In this document: piece by piece, positions 17,096 to 26,103 of the stretch | Numbering within the stretch: the first letter of the stretch is position 1 | Layout: the number at the start of each line of letters is the position of its first letter | Origin: Acidobacteriota bacterium | GTDB taxonomy: Bacteria > Acidobacteriota > Terriglobia > Bryobacterales > Bryobacteraceae | Direction: 5' to 3' | DNA: 64,000 nucleotides | Assembly: GCA_026394055.1 (NCBI GenBank) | Contig: JAPKYZ010000062.1 | Coordinates: 1-64,000, forward strand | Made by a program: the position numbers and the translations under genes | Notes under the pieces: generated by a model | What the model was told of the DNA's origin: nothing | Database searches by the model: none | Seen by the model: only the letters and a program-made list of their open reading frames with translations

Positions 17096-17538
17096 CGGTG
17101 CTGAGCCGCTATCTCCGGCGGCATCGCCTGGTGGCCCTCGACACCAGCATCTTCATCTATCAGTTGGAAGCGAACGAGCGATACATCCATCTGGCCAATG
17201 AAGTCTTCACGTGGCTCGAGAAAGACGATTCACGCGCGGTTACTTCCACTCTCACGATGACTGAGCTGCTGGTGGGTCCCTACCGAAACGCCGACGATCA
17301 ACTGGTGGACGAGTACTTCGCCTTGCTCTCTCGATTCCCCAACTTGGCTTGGATTGCCCCCGACCTTGAAATCGCAGATATCGCGGCCCGGCTCCGCGCG
17401 CAACACCGCTTGCGAACGCCCGATGCGTTGCTCGCGGCCACTGCGGTGAGGGCTGGCGCCACGGGCCTCATCTCCAACGATAGTGTCTTCCGCCGGGTGC
17501 CGGGCATTGAGTGCCTGATCCTGGATGAGCTTCTCTAG
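17086..17538 (+). CDS. PIN-domain toxin (VapC-like RNase)
   Basis: 150 aa from a TTG that overlaps the antitoxin gene. The PIN-domain acidic residues are present: VALDTSIFIYQLE (first Asp), TLTMTELLVGPYR (Glu), RTPDALLAATAVRAGA (Asp) and ISNDSVFRRV (Asn-Asp). The length is slightly above the usual 130 aa, so translation may start a few codons later. VapC proteins cut tRNA or rRNA in the cytoplasm when the antitoxin is lost. All catalytic residues are intact, so the module looks functional. Confidence 0.88.
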   Translation: MGLTVLSRYLRRHRLVALDTSIFIYQLEANERYIHLANEVFTWLEKDDSRAVTSTLTMTELLVGPYRNADDQLVDEYFALLSRFPNLAWIAPDLEIADIAARLRAQHRLRTPDALLAATAVRAGATGLISNDSVFRRVPGIECLILDELL

Positions 17539-17577
17539 CACATCTGCCCCTCAAGTCCTGATAAATTGGACGCCACC

Positions 17578-18834
17578 ATGAACCGCCGCCAATTTCTCTC
17601 CACCGTCGCCGGGGCCACCGGGGCTGTCTTTTCTGCGCCCTATCAGGCCAAGGCGGCGGCGCTGGCCAAGAAGGTGAAGATCACCGACGTCAAGATCATG
17701 CTGATCCGGGGCAGTTGGGATTGGAACTTGATCAAGATTGAGACCGACTCCGGCCTCTACGGCATTGGCGAGGCCTACTGGGGCTGGGGCGTCAAGGATC
17801 TGGTGCTCAACAAAATGAAGGGCATCATCGTGGGCGAAGATCCGCTGAACGTGGACAAGCTCTACACCAAGATGCTGATGCAGAGCGCGGGCGCGGGCGC
17901 CATCGGGGGCGTCACCATGACAGCGGCCAGCGGCATTGAGATCGCCCTCTGGGACCTGTGCGGGCGCATCCTGCAAACCCCGGTCTGCAACCTGCTGGGC
18001 GGGCGGTTCCGCGACAAGATCCGCTTCTACCGCACCCTGCAAGCGGTGAAGAATGTCGAGGACATGGGCGAGTGGCGCGCCCAGATCGCCGCCGCGAAAG
18101 ACGAACAGTGGAAGTGGACCGCGCTGAAGTTCCAAGGCGACGGCATCCCGCCGCGGGCCGATCCAGGCTACAAGGAACCGGGGCATGACCCCTATGGCCG
18201 CGGTCTTACCAACAAGGACTACCGCCGCATTGTGAAGGCGATGGAGACCGTGCGCGACACCGTGGGCCCCGACATGGACTTCGGCGTCGAATGCCACTGG
18301 AAGTACGACACCCAGGACGTCATCCGGCTGGGGCGCGAACTGGCGCACGTCAACCCGGCGTGGCTGGAAGACCCGGTGCCGCCCGACAACATTGAGGCGA
18401 TGCAGCGGGTGACGCAATCGATCCCGGTGCCGGTGCTGACGGGCGAAAACCTCTATGGCCGCCAGGGCTTCCGCAAGCTGATCGAACTGCAGGCCTGCTC
18501 CGGGATCCACATCGATATCCCGAAGTCCGGCGGGCTGCTCGAATCGAAGAAAATCTCCGACCACGCCGAGATGTACTACATCTGGACCGCCTGCCACAAC
18601 CCGGCCAGCGCCCTGGGCACCATCGCCTCCTGCCACGCCTCCGCCGCCATGCGCGAGTTCCGCATCCATGAGCTGGCCAACTACGTGCCCTGGTGGCCGG
18701 ATCTGGTTATCAAAGAAGGCCCGTTTTGGAAGGACGGCTACTTCACCATCGAAGACAAACCCGGCTACGGCGTCGAGATCAACCCGGATGTCGCGAAGGC
18801 CCACTTGGCGCCGGGCGAAGTGTGGTGGGGATAG
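17578..18834 (+). CDS. Tat-exported enolase-superfamily (mandelate racemase/muconate lactonizing-like) enzyme
   Basis: 418 aa from ATG 17578, giving a twin-arginine signal MNRRQFLSTVAGATGAVF. The N-terminal cap (GLYGIGEAYWGWG) is followed by the barrel with KFQGDG, FGVECHW, LEDPVPPDN and VLTGENLYG at the metal-binding strands, and TACHNPASALGTIASCHAS near the last strand. Those positions fit galactonate/gluconate-dehydratase-like members, but the substrate is not certain. Only distantly similar to the enzyme at 1221, so the two are not a recent duplication. Followed by a perfect-looking hairpin at 18841. Confidence 0.85.
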   Translation: MNRRQFLSTVAGATGAVFSAPYQAKAAALAKKVKITDVKIMLIRGSWDWNLIKIETDSGLYGIGEAYWGWGVKDLVLNKMKGIIVGEDPLNVDKLYTKMLMQSAGAGAIGGVTMTAASGIEIALWDLCGRILQTPVCNLLGGRFRDKIRFYRTLQAVKNVEDMGEWRAQIAAAKDEQWKWTALKFQGDGIPPRADPGYKEPGHDPYGRGLTNKDYRRIVKAMETVRDTVGPDMDFGVECHWKYDTQDVIRLGRELAHVNPAWLEDPVPPDNIEAMQRVTQSIPVPVLTGENLYGRQGFRKLIELQACSGIHIDIPKSGGLLESKKISDHAEMYYIWTACHNPASALGTIASCHASAAMREFRIHELANYVPWWPDLVIKEGPFWKDGYFTIEDKPGYGVEINPDVAKAHLAPGEVWWG

Positions 18835-18840
18835 CCCCCC

Positions 18841-18907
18841 AGCCCCATGCGTGAGCTTGGGGCTTTGGTGGGGTACGCGAAAAAGCCCCAAACTCACGCA
18901 TGGGGCT
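18841..18907. repeat. long hairpin repeat, copy 1 (also at 62666 inverted)
   Basis: The 25-base arms are AGCCCCATGCGTGAGCTTGG plus GGCTT (18841-18865) and its near-perfect reverse complement (18883-18907), with one mismatch and a 17-base loop. It lies between convergent genes. The unit at 62666-62732 has the same arms with the loop reverse-complemented, so the two are mobile or amplified copies in opposite orientation. It may double as a bidirectional terminator, although no T-tract follows. Confidence 0.85.
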
Positions 18908-18960
18908 AGGTTGGGATGGCCGAACCGGCTGGAGCCCTCGGAGGTGTTGACCAGGGTAAG

Positions 18961-18988
18961 GCCCGCTCCCTCGCGGTACGCGGTTCGG
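18961..18988. repeat. partial palindromic-repeat half unit
   Basis: GCCCGCTCCCTCGCGGTACG followed by CGGTTCGG resembles the GACCGCTCCCTTACGGTCGCGGCTC-type arm of the unit at 43822. No partner arm is visible, so this is probably a decayed half unit. It directly abuts the 3' end of the DUF1501 gene. Confidence 0.4.
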
Positions 18989-18997
18989 AAGGGCAGC

Positions 18998-20431
18998 CTA
19001 CGCGATGATGTCCTTCAAGATCTCGCCGTGGACTTCCGTCAGCCGCTCCTTGCGCCCCTGGTGCAGGTAGCTCAGCGCGTCCTGGTTGAGGCCCAGCTGG
19101 TGCAGGATGGTGGCGTGGATGTCCCGGAAGTGTGCCGGCTTCTCAATGGCCTTGAGGCCGATCGCGTCCGTGGCACCATAAGCCATGCCGCCCTTCACGC
19201 CGCCGCCCGCCATCCACATGGTGAAGCCCAGGTTGTGATGGTCACGCCCCTTGCCGCCTTGCGCTTCCGGTGACCGGCCGAATTCCCCGCCCCACACCAC
19301 CAGCGTCGAATCGAGCAGCCCGCGCTGCTTCAAGTCCTTAATCAGCGCCGCCACCGGCTGATCGCTCTGCCGGGCCATGCGCGGATGATTCTCTTCGATG
19401 TCTTCATGCGCGTCCCACTGCAGATTGCCGGGACCACCACCGTGGACCACGGTCACAAACCGTACGCCCCGCTCCACCATGCGGCGGGCGAGCAGGCAGC
19501 GGCGGCCATAGTCGTCGGTGGGCTCCGTGCCGACTCCGTACATCGCCAGCGTCTCGGGCGATTCCTTCGTCAGGTCGAACACCTCGGGAGCCTCGGTCTG
19601 CATCTTGAACGCCGTATCGTAGGCCGAAATGCGGGCCGCGAACTCTTCGTCTTCGCCCGGCATCCCGGCTTCGTTCAACGCCCGGATCAGATCGATCGTC
19701 TTGCGCCGGTCAGAGAGTTTGACGCCCTCCGGCAGGTCCAAATTCAAGACCGGACGCTTCCCCGGACGCAGCATGGCCGGTTGATAAATCGCGGGCAGGA
19801 AGCCGTTCAGATACATCGGCTGCCCCGCCTCCAGCGCGCCGTCCGGATCAGGGATCACGGCATAGGCCGGCAACGACTGGCTTTCGCTACCCAGGCCATA
19901 CACCACCCAGCTGCCCATCGACGGATAGCCCGGGATGATGCGGCCCGTCATGCACTGATACTGCGCCGCCGAATGGACCACCATGTCGGCATGCACGGAG
20001 CGGATCACGCACAGGTCGTCGATGATCGTCTTGTGGTGCGGCAGCAGGTCCGACACTTCCAGGCCCGATTTTCCGCAGCGCTCAAACTGGCGCTTGGTGC
20101 CCAGGATCTTGGCGTCGTTCTGGACAAACTGATACTTCGCTTCACCAAACTCCGCGGGGCGCTTCTGCCCATCTAGCTTGTTCAGCAGCGGCTTGGGGTC
20201 AAACGTCTCCAAATGAGACGGCCCGCCCGCCATGAACAGGAAGATCACCGACTTCGCCTTGGCCTTGTCCGGCATGTGCGGAGCCTTCGGCGCTAGCGGA
20301 TTCTTGATCGCGGCCGCCTGCGCCTCCAGCGACGCAAAAGCCAGTGAGCCGAAGCCGCAGAAGGCATCGGTCAACCATTCGCGCCGGTTGCGCGTGTAGC
20401 GGACGTGGGGTTGGCGGAGAAACTGGTCCAT
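18998..20431 (-). CDS. DUF1501 protein (sulfatase-like fold), Tat-type N-terminus
   Basis: 477 aa. After a twin-arginine-type start (YTRNRREWLTDAFCGFGSLA) comes VIFLFMAGGPSHLETFDPKP, the signature of DUF1501, an alkaline-phosphatase/sulfatase-like superfamily. Later landmarks include YGRRCLLARRMVERGVRFVT and STLVVWGGEFGRSPEAQGG, then DHHNLGFTMWMAGGGVKGG. It sits two bases after the DUF1549/DUF1553 gene. These two families are almost always paired in planctomycetes and acidobacteria; the pair is presumed to act on exported polysaccharide or sulfated substrates, but no activity is proven. Confidence 0.9.
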   Translation of the reverse strand: MDQFLRQPHVRYTRNRREWLTDAFCGFGSLAFASLEAQAAAIKNPLAPKAPHMPDKAKAKSVIFLFMAGGPSHLETFDPKPLLNKLDGQKRPAEFGEAKYQFVQNDAKILGTKRQFERCGKSGLEVSDLLPHHKTIIDDLCVIRSVHADMVVHSAAQYQCMTGRIIPGYPSMGSWVVYGLGSESQSLPAYAVIPDPDGALEAGQPMYLNGFLPAIYQPAMLRPGKRPVLNLDLPEGVKLSDRRKTIDLIRALNEAGMPGEDEEFAARISAYDTAFKMQTEAPEVFDLTKESPETLAMYGVGTEPTDDYGRRCLLARRMVERGVRFVTVVHGGGPGNLQWDAHEDIEENHPRMARQSDQPVAALIKDLKQRGLLDSTLVVWGGEFGRSPEAQGGKGRDHHNLGFTMWMAGGGVKGGMAYGATDAIGLKAIEKPAHFRDIHATILHQLGLNQDALSYLHQGRKERLTEVHGEILKDIIA

Positions 20432-20433
20432 GG

Positions 20434-22443
20434 TTAGTTCACGTACAGAAACGAGTTCAAATTCAAGACGGCCAGCGCGAATTCGCGCGTCGAGCCAGCG
20501 GCCAGATACCGTTGCGCGATCGCGCGTTCCTTCACCGTCGGCAAGCGTCCCGCGGCAAGGCGATAGGCCAAGTCGATCCGCGCGGCCGGGGTCTTGGCTT
20601 CCTTCTCTAAGCGCCCGGCCAGCGCCACGGCCATCTGGTTCGAGAAGCTGCCGTTCAACAGCTCCAGCGCCTGCGGAGCATGTGTCGACGATTCCCGCTT
20701 CGGGCAGGAGATCAGCGTGTCCGGAGCATCAAACACTTCCATGTAGGGCAGCCGGAGGTTGCGCTTCTGGAACAGGTAGACGCTGCGCCGGTCGTGCTCA
20801 GCCGCATCCGGCGTAACAGCCCACTGAGACGGCTTGTACATCAGCCCGATCAATTCCTGATCCACGGGCACGATCACGCTAGGCCCACCGGCCTTCGTGT
20901 TCAATCGCCCCGCGACGGCCAGCGTCGCATCGCGCAGCTCTTCGGCTTCCAAACGGCGGCGGCTGAACTTCCAGAGCAGCTTGTTGTCCGGGTCCTTAGT
21001 CGCCGCAGCCTTCTCAATCAACGGGTTCGCACTCGCCTGCTGGTAGACCTTTGAGAGCAGAATCTCCCGGTGCAGTTTCTTGAACGTCCAGCCGCCTTCG
21101 ACAAACTGGTTGGCGAGATAATCGAGCAACTCCGGATGCGTCGGCCGTTGGCCCATGCGCCCGAAATCATTGGGTGTCGCCACAATACCGCGTCCAAAGT
21201 GGCTGTGCCAGACCCGGTTGACGATCACCCGCGCCGTCAGCGGATTCTCCGCGGTCAAGATCCAGTCGGCCAGCTTCGCGCGAGGCTTTTCGGTGGCCAG
21301 CGGCAGTTCCGGCAGCCCCTCCGGCAGCAGGACCCCCAGCGGACGCATGCCCACCGCCGCGCCCTTGTTGGCAAAGTCGCCCCGGGCCAGCACATGGATG
21401 GGCGTCGTCTTTTCACTGTTGTCGGCCACGCTATAGAGCGCCGGCAGCGGAGCGGGCAGTTTTGCCTCCATCTCCTTCACCTTCTGCTCCATCTTTTCCT
21501 TCTCCGCACCTTCCATCTTGGCCATCTGCTTCTGCAGCGCCTTCATCTGATTGGTGATGTTGTCGGTGGTGGCTTTCCACTCGGCTTGCGCTTCCGGTGA
21601 GGCGAGCGAGATGTCCTGCTCGTGCGTCGCGGCGAAATAGCCCTGGATGCGGTAGTAGTCTGTGTGGCGGATCGGGTCGAACTTGTGGTCGTGGCAGCGC
21701 GCGCAACCCAGCGTCACGCCCAGCAAGGAGGCGCCGACGATGTTGGTCATTTCGGTCAGCACTTCATTGCGGCTCGACGCCACTTCTTGATTGCCTGCGT
21801 TCTTGCGCAGCGGGCCTAGGCGGTTAAAGCCGCTGGCGACGCGGAAGGTTTCATTCTTCGGGTTGAGTTCGTCGCCGGCCAACTGCTCGCGGACGAAGTC
21901 CGTGTAGGGCTTGTCGGAGTTGAACGAATGGACCACATAGTCGCGGTAACGCCAGGCATCGCTGCGGTGGGTGTCGTACTCAAAGCCATCGGATTCGGCA
22001 AACCGGACCACGTCCAGCCAGTGCCGCCCCCACTGCTCGCCATAGCGTGGGGAAGCGAGCAAGCGGTCGATCACCTTCTCCCACGCCTGCGCGGAACGGT
22101 CCCGCACAAAGGCGTCGATCTCCTCCGGTGCCGGAGGCAACCCATGCAGATCAAACGTGACGCGCCGGATCAGCGTGGTGCGATCGGCCGCCGGAGCCAA
22201 GGCTAAGCCTTCAGCCGACAACTTGGCCATCACAAAGCGATCGATCGCCGTCGCGGCCCCTTGTACCTCCGGCGGCGGAGCGGCTTTGCGAGGCTGGAAG
22301 GCCCAGTGTCGCCGTTCCACCGGAGTGTACTTTTCGAGCGACGCGACGGTGTTCGACGCCGCCGCTCCAGGCGCCGGGGCCAGCATCGCAAAGGCGATCA
22401 CGCAGGCAATGGATCGATCAAAGCCGTACTTGCTGAAGGTCAT
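20434..22443 (-). CDS. DUF1549/DUF1553 (PSCyt2-PSD1) exported protein with CxxCH motif
   Basis: 669 aa from ATG 22443, with a signal peptide ending near GAAA. The DUF1549 part ([19 protein letters not shown], then [15 protein letters not shown] and [20 protein letters not shown]) includes [13 protein letters not shown], a haem-type CxxCH site. A charged coiled coil of about 40 residues ([20 protein letters not shown]) follows. The DUF1553 part contains [35 protein letters not shown] and SKVYQQAS. The separate N-terminal PSCyt1 haem domain seen in many relatives is absent here. Middle gene of a three-gene operon. Confidence 0.9.
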   Translation of the reverse strand: MTFSKYGFDRSIACVIAFAMLAPAPGAAASNTVASLEKYTPVERRHWAFQPRKAAPPPEVQGAATAIDRFVMAKLSAEGLALAPAADRTTLIRRVTFDLHGLPPAPEEIDAFVRDRSAQAWEKVIDRLLASPRYGEQWGRHWLDVVRFAESDGFEYDTHRSDAWRYRDYVVHSFNSDKPYTDFVREQLAGDELNPKNETFRVASGFNRLGPLRKNAGNQEVASSRNEVLTEMTNIVGASLLGVTLGCARCHDHKFDPIRHTDYYRIQGYFAATHEQDISLASPEAQAEWKATTDNITNQMKALQKQMAKMEGAEKEKMEQKVKEMEAKLPAPLPALYSVADNSEKTTPIHVLARGDFANKGAAVGMRPLGVLLPEGLPELPLATEKPRAKLADWILTAENPLTARVIVNRVWHSHFGRGIVATPNDFGRMGQRPTHPELLDYLANQFVEGGWTFKKLHREILLSKVYQQASANPLIEKAAATKDPDNKLLWKFSRRRLEAEELRDATLAVAGRLNTKAGGPSVIVPVDQELIGLMYKPSQWAVTPDAAEHDRRSVYLFQKRNLRLPYMEVFDAPDTLISCPKRESSTHAPQALELLNGSFSNQMAVALAGRLEKEAKTPAARIDLAYRLAAGRLPTVKERAIAQRYLAAGSTREFALAVLNLNSFLYVN

Positions 22444-22466
22444 GGTTCGAAAAATACTCCGCTCAC

Positions 22467-23648
22467 TTACCGCTGAATCCGCTGCATCCAATTGCCCAAG
22501 CCCAGGCCCGCGCGCGCTGATAGTATCGCAGCCACCGCCGCCCACGCCATCCGCGTCCAGAACTCACGGGGCGAGCTTTCAAACGTTGAATAGACATACC
22601 GGGCCGCGTCCGATTGGGCCGGAACAAAGAAGCCCAAATAGTGCGACCCGAAGAACCAATTGCGCGCTGCCGGAGATTGCAGGAAGTCTGAGAACGGCCA
22701 CTGGATGGCCGCAAACAAGCCCAGGAAGGTCAAGCCCAAGATCGCGGCCAGCATCCAGTCATTCCGCTTGCCCAACCGCTGCCACAAGGCATCCACCACT
22801 AGCAACGCAGGCGTCACCAACAAGGGGAACCCGCCCGGCGGGATAAAGTGCGTGATCTCGCGGAACACCGGGCCCAGCTTGGGCTCGGCCGGGAACAGCG
22901 GCAGGATCCACAGGAAGGCCAGCGAGATCGCCGTGCTCAAGCCCGACACCAGCGTCAAGCCCCACTTCAGATTCGCCGCCCGCGCTACCGCAAAATGCCC
23001 CAACGGCAGCGTGATCGCCAGCATTAAAAAGAAGCGCGCCGAATGCTGCATCGTGCGGCCCATGTATTCCAGCGAGAAGACCCCGATGACGTCGCGTGCC
23101 AGCAACGCTCCGACAAAGATGAAGAACATCCGCAGCTGCGCCCGAGCCGCATCGGTCGCACGATTCATCTCGCCCAGGATGATCAACAGGCCACCGAACT
23201 TGATCGCCAGCACGCCCAAGATCAGCACCACGTGCGGCGGCGACAGCACCTTCACATCCAAGCCATAGGCTCCGTGCCACCAGTCATCAAACGGCGCGGA
23301 GACCAGCATCGCGGTGGCGCCCCAAGCCGCCACAAACGCACCGAGCGGGCCTTTAAAGCCCCACATGCTGATCGACGAACTCCGCAACTGTGGCATCGCC
23401 CCAAAGGTGGTGCCCAGGATCAGCGCGGCGCTGCCCAACCCGCCCAAAATGCCGCACAGGTAGATCAAAAAGTGGGCCGGGGTCCAAAAGGAATCGCGGC
23501 CAATCGACAGGTGCCAGGAGATGTCCCAAACGCCGCCAATGGTGACCGACAGCACCGCGGCCGCGAAGTTCCAGACATACCAGGGCGTGGACACTTGACG
23601 CGCGCGCGTCTGTACGCCTAAGGCCGGAAGGGCAAGAGTTTGGCCCAT
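22467..23648 (-). CDS. polytopic membrane protein with duplicated His/Trp motif
   Basis: 393 aa from ATG 23648. It has about ten hydrophobic segments. Two related loops at residues 41-59 (WDISWHLSIGRDSFWTPAH) and 120-139 (FDDWWHGAYGLDVKVLSPPH) share D-x-x-W-H-x-x-x-G-x-D and a closing P-x-H, placing four His residues (46, 59, 125, 139) on one side of the membrane. That pattern suggests metal or haem ligation, but I do not recognise the family. It is the first gene of the operon with the DUF1549/1553 and DUF1501 genes (24-base gap), so it may be their membrane partner. Confidence 0.75.
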   Translation of the reverse strand: MGQTLALPALGVQTRARQVSTPWYVWNFAAAVLSVTIGGVWDISWHLSIGRDSFWTPAHFLIYLCGILGGLGSAALILGTTFGAMPQLRSSSISMWGFKGPLGAFVAAWGATAMLVSAPFDDWWHGAYGLDVKVLSPPHVVLILGVLAIKFGGLLIILGEMNRATDAARAQLRMFFIFVGALLARDVIGVFSLEYMGRTMQHSARFFLMLAITLPLGHFAVARAANLKWGLTLVSGLSTAISLAFLWILPLFPAEPKLGPVFREITHFIPPGGFPLLVTPALLVVDALWQRLGKRNDWMLAAILGLTFLGLFAAIQWPFSDFLQSPAARNWFFGSHYLGFFVPAQSDAARYVYSTFESSPREFWTRMAWAAVAAILSARAGLGLGNWMQRIQR

Positions 23649-24046
23649 AGAGCTTGTCCTTATTCTCCTGCGCTCAAGTTTATCACCGGATTTTGAGGCT
23701 CGGTAGCGGCCAGCCCTTGGCCGCTGGCCAAGCATACGAGGCCCATCCCCCGGAAGGCTCCCCTTCGTTCGCGCGACGGCCCCGTGCCGGACGATGCACG
23801 CTGGGGTTCTGATGCGCGTCAACCGGTCTAACCCACTAACAAGTGCGAACGGTGAACGACCGGCGCATCCCGCGCCGCACATACTTTATTCCCGGGCACA
23901 CATAATTATTTACATCTTCCAGACGGACCTCACTCGATCCCTTCCAGATTGTTCCATTTTGTCCGTGACTTATTCCACCCGTGCCGCGAACTGATACACA
24001 AGCGGGGAAGGCCCGCGCACTCTTTCAAGGGAGACGTTAACTACAA
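23649..24046. other. 398-base divergent intergenic region, no gene seen
   Basis: Contains the promoters of two divergent genes. The left half is GC-rich with a small inverted repeat (GCGGCCAG...CTGGCC near 23706-23730). The right half, about 23880-23990, is notably AT-richer and would suit a promoter for the secreted-protein gene at 24047. A 66-codon open frame at 23794 has no ribosome-binding site or resemblance to known proteins. Confidence 0.5.
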
Positions 24047-25222
24047 ATGAAGCCAACTCAAGCATTGCTGGCCACCATGGGTCTACTGGCGGCCCAAGCC
24101 ATCCAGGCCCAGAATCCTGCCAGCAACTCCGGCTGCGCCGTGGGGGCGGTATCGGGCGCCATCGGCACCGACATTCCACCCACCTACCAAGGCCCGCCGC
24201 CGTCGTCGGTGGATAAGCGCCTGGTGGGTCCACTGCAGCTGATCACGGCGGGAACGCTGGACATCAAAGCCTCCACGCTGACGCTGCCCCTCTATCGCGG
24301 CGAGATGCCCGATGGGCGGAATGTCTGGTACGTCATCACGGACACCACCGATCAGGCCAATGCAGAAGCGCTCGGCATCAACTTCTCCGCCAAGCTAAAC
24401 TACGCCAACACCGGCAAGGCCGTCCGCAATGCCACCCTGCGCAAGGGTGGATTGCTGGTGTTCGACCGCGGCACCGTCGATTTCTCGCCCGCCCTCCGCA
24501 TTGAAGGCATTGATGGGGCCAAGCCGTTTCCCCCGGCCATTGGAAAGCCGGGTTCGGTCGGGGATGCCGACTACACGCCGCTGGTGCGGATCGCCAACGC
24601 GGGCGGCCACATCTACAACGCGCCGGTCATCTCGTTCAGCACCTCCGCCGCCAACATCCACGCGCCGCGCGGCAATCCGGACTATCGGCTGGTGCACGAC
24701 AAAGTGGTCGCCATCGACACCCAAGCGATGACCGTCACGCTGCGCCTGACGCAAGGCTTCAGCTTCGCCAAGCCGGTTCTCTATCTGAGCTTTGATGCTT
24801 CGGTCGAACTGGCCGCGGCGATGGAGGCCTCCACCTGGGCGCCCGCCATGAACGACGTGGGCGTCGGCGGTGATGACGGCCTGTTCAGCGCGGTGGAGCG
24901 CATTTTCGGCTTCATCAACGGAGCCACGGGTTGCGCGCATCCTCAACGCCAGGGCTTCAACAGTGCCCTGCTCGATGGCCGGAGCCCGCTAAATGTGTTC
25001 GGCGGCGTGCCTTTTGTGGCCACGGACTACAGCCCGCTGTGGGATCTCAATCTGGCCGAGTGGACACCCAGTGCGGTGGGGGCCAACTACCGCTCGCGCT
25101 TGATTGAGGAGTTCCAGATTCTCGCGTTTGCCGATGCGGGCCACATCACTGGACCGGGCGGAGCGCAGTACGGGTCAACGGGCATCATCATCAACTGCCC
25201 CATCGTCTTCCGCTTCCTCTAG
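24047..25222 (+). CDS. secreted protein of unknown function
   Basis: 391 aa with a signal peptide (ALLATMGLLAAQAIQAQ). I do not recognise a family. The mature part is beta-rich, with recurring strands such as LDIKASTLTLPLYRGEMPDG, VWYVITDTTDQANAEALGI and VISFSTSAANIHAPRGNPDY, which suggests a jelly-roll or sandwich fold. It contains a Cys-based pair (SGCAVGAV near the N-terminus, NGATGCAHP around 300) that could form a disulfide in the periplasm. A GGGAG lies about 13 bases upstream of the ATG. Twenty bases separate it from the YHS-domain gene, so the two are probably cotranscribed. Confidence 0.65.
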   Translation: MKPTQALLATMGLLAAQAIQAQNPASNSGCAVGAVSGAIGTDIPPTYQGPPPSSVDKRLVGPLQLITAGTLDIKASTLTLPLYRGEMPDGRNVWYVITDTTDQANAEALGINFSAKLNYANTGKAVRNATLRKGGLLVFDRGTVDFSPALRIEGIDGAKPFPPAIGKPGSVGDADYTPLVRIANAGGHIYNAPVISFSTSAANIHAPRGNPDYRLVHDKVVAIDTQAMTVTLRLTQGFSFAKPVLYLSFDASVELAAAMEASTWAPAMNDVGVGGDDGLFSAVERIFGFINGATGCAHPQRQGFNSALLDGRSPLNVFGGVPFVATDYSPLWDLNLAEWTPSAVGANYRSRLIEEFQILAFADAGHITGPGGAQYGSTGIIINCPIVFRFL

Positions 25223-25242
25223 ACACGAAGGAGATCGCCACC

Positions 25243-25881
25243 ATGAGAATACTCTGCTCCGTGATTCTCAGCTTTGTGGCGGCTGGGGTAGGGTTGGCGC
25301 AAACCACGCCAACTCTGCCCAAAGACCACGATGGCATGTTGCGGCTAAAGGCCAGCGCGCCCAACAAGCCCGCCGAAAGGCCCCGCAAGGAAACAGCACC
25401 GGCCACGCCAGCCGTCGTGGCGCCCAAGCATGACGGCACCTTGGGTCTGGCTGGTCCAGAACCGCAGGCCAAGGAGATGAAGATCGCACCCGCTTCCCTG
25501 GTGCCCTTCCCCGCGCGAGAAGGCCAGCCGATGCTGGCGGGGTTTGACCCCGTGGCGTGGGTGGCGCGGAAGCAGGCGCTGGCGGGCTCCGCCACCATTA
25601 CGGCCGACTATGACGGCCGCACGGTCCGGTTCGCGAGCATGGAATCTCGGCAGGCGTTCTTGAAAGAACCCGGCCGCTACCTGCCCGAATACGGCGGCTA
25701 CTGTGCCTTCAGCCTGGCGCAAGGTGAGGCTCGGGAAGGGCAGCCTACGGCGTTCCGCATTCTCGCCGGGCGCATTTACTTGTTTGCGACCGAAGCGTTC
25801 GCCGTTTCCTGGGAGCGGGATGCCGCCCACTTAGTCCCCCTGGCGGACGACGCCTGGCGCACGGCGCAAGCCACGCGGTAA
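25243..25881 (+). CDS. exported YHS-domain protein
   Basis: 212 aa. It has a signal peptide (MRILCSVILSFVAAGVGLAQ), then a low-complexity Pro/Ala/Lys linker with two similar pieces (KDHDGMLRLKA and KHDGTLGLAG, residues about 28-70). The YHS domain is at about 96-155: MLAGFDPVAWVA, SATITADYDGRTVRFASMES, then GRYLPEYGGYCAFSLAQG. YHS domains are small, often metal-associated modules. The downstream stretch AREGQPTAFRI is encoded by a base string (GGGAAGGGCAGCCTACG) also seen at 18986-19003, perhaps a trace of repeat insertion. Confidence 0.8.
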   Translation: MRILCSVILSFVAAGVGLAQTTPTLPKDHDGMLRLKASAPNKPAERPRKETAPATPAVVAPKHDGTLGLAGPEPQAKEMKIAPASLVPFPAREGQPMLAGFDPVAWVARKQALAGSATITADYDGRTVRFASMESRQAFLKEPGRYLPEYGGYCAFSLAQGEAREGQPTAFRILAGRIYLFATEAFAVSWERDAAHLVPLADDAWRTAQATR

Positions 25882-26067
25882 GTAGCAGCGCGTTTCCTGA
25901 GCCTTCATGTTAGAGACTTCACTTTATCCGGGCACCGGCCCATAGAAGGACGAAACTCGCGGCACCGGAGTGCATCTATCTAACTAGTGTCCTTTGATCC
26001 ATCGCGCGCCGTTCAAGCCGGGCGGCAGGTAACTCTGCCCGGCCTTGGCAGCGTGCCCGCGTCTGGC

Positions 26068-26103
26068 GCCACAGGGGCCACAGGGGCCACAGGAGCCACC
26101 GGT
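26068..26103 (+). repeat. four-copy 9-bp tandem repeat over the sigma-factor ribosome-binding site
   Basis: Four consecutive 9-mers, GCCACAGGG, GCCACAGGG, GCCACAGGA and GCCACCGGT, span 26068-26103. The third copy creates AGGAG, six bases before a GTG at 26102 formed inside the fourth. Thus the likely ribosome-binding site and start codon of the sigma-factor gene are made from repeat units. Copy-number slippage would move the start region by multiples of nine bases. Confidence 0.8.

Noticed and set aside
17551..18897. 448-residue open frame opposite the second enolase-superfamily gene
   Set aside because: It is the antisense shadow of a GC-rich gene with clear family motifs; it has no start signal of its own and its composition mirrors the sense codons.
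23794..23994. 66-codon open frame in the intergenic region before the secreted-protein gene
   Set aside because: No ribosome-binding site, no conserved sequence and an AT-rich promoter-like end; treated as non-coding.
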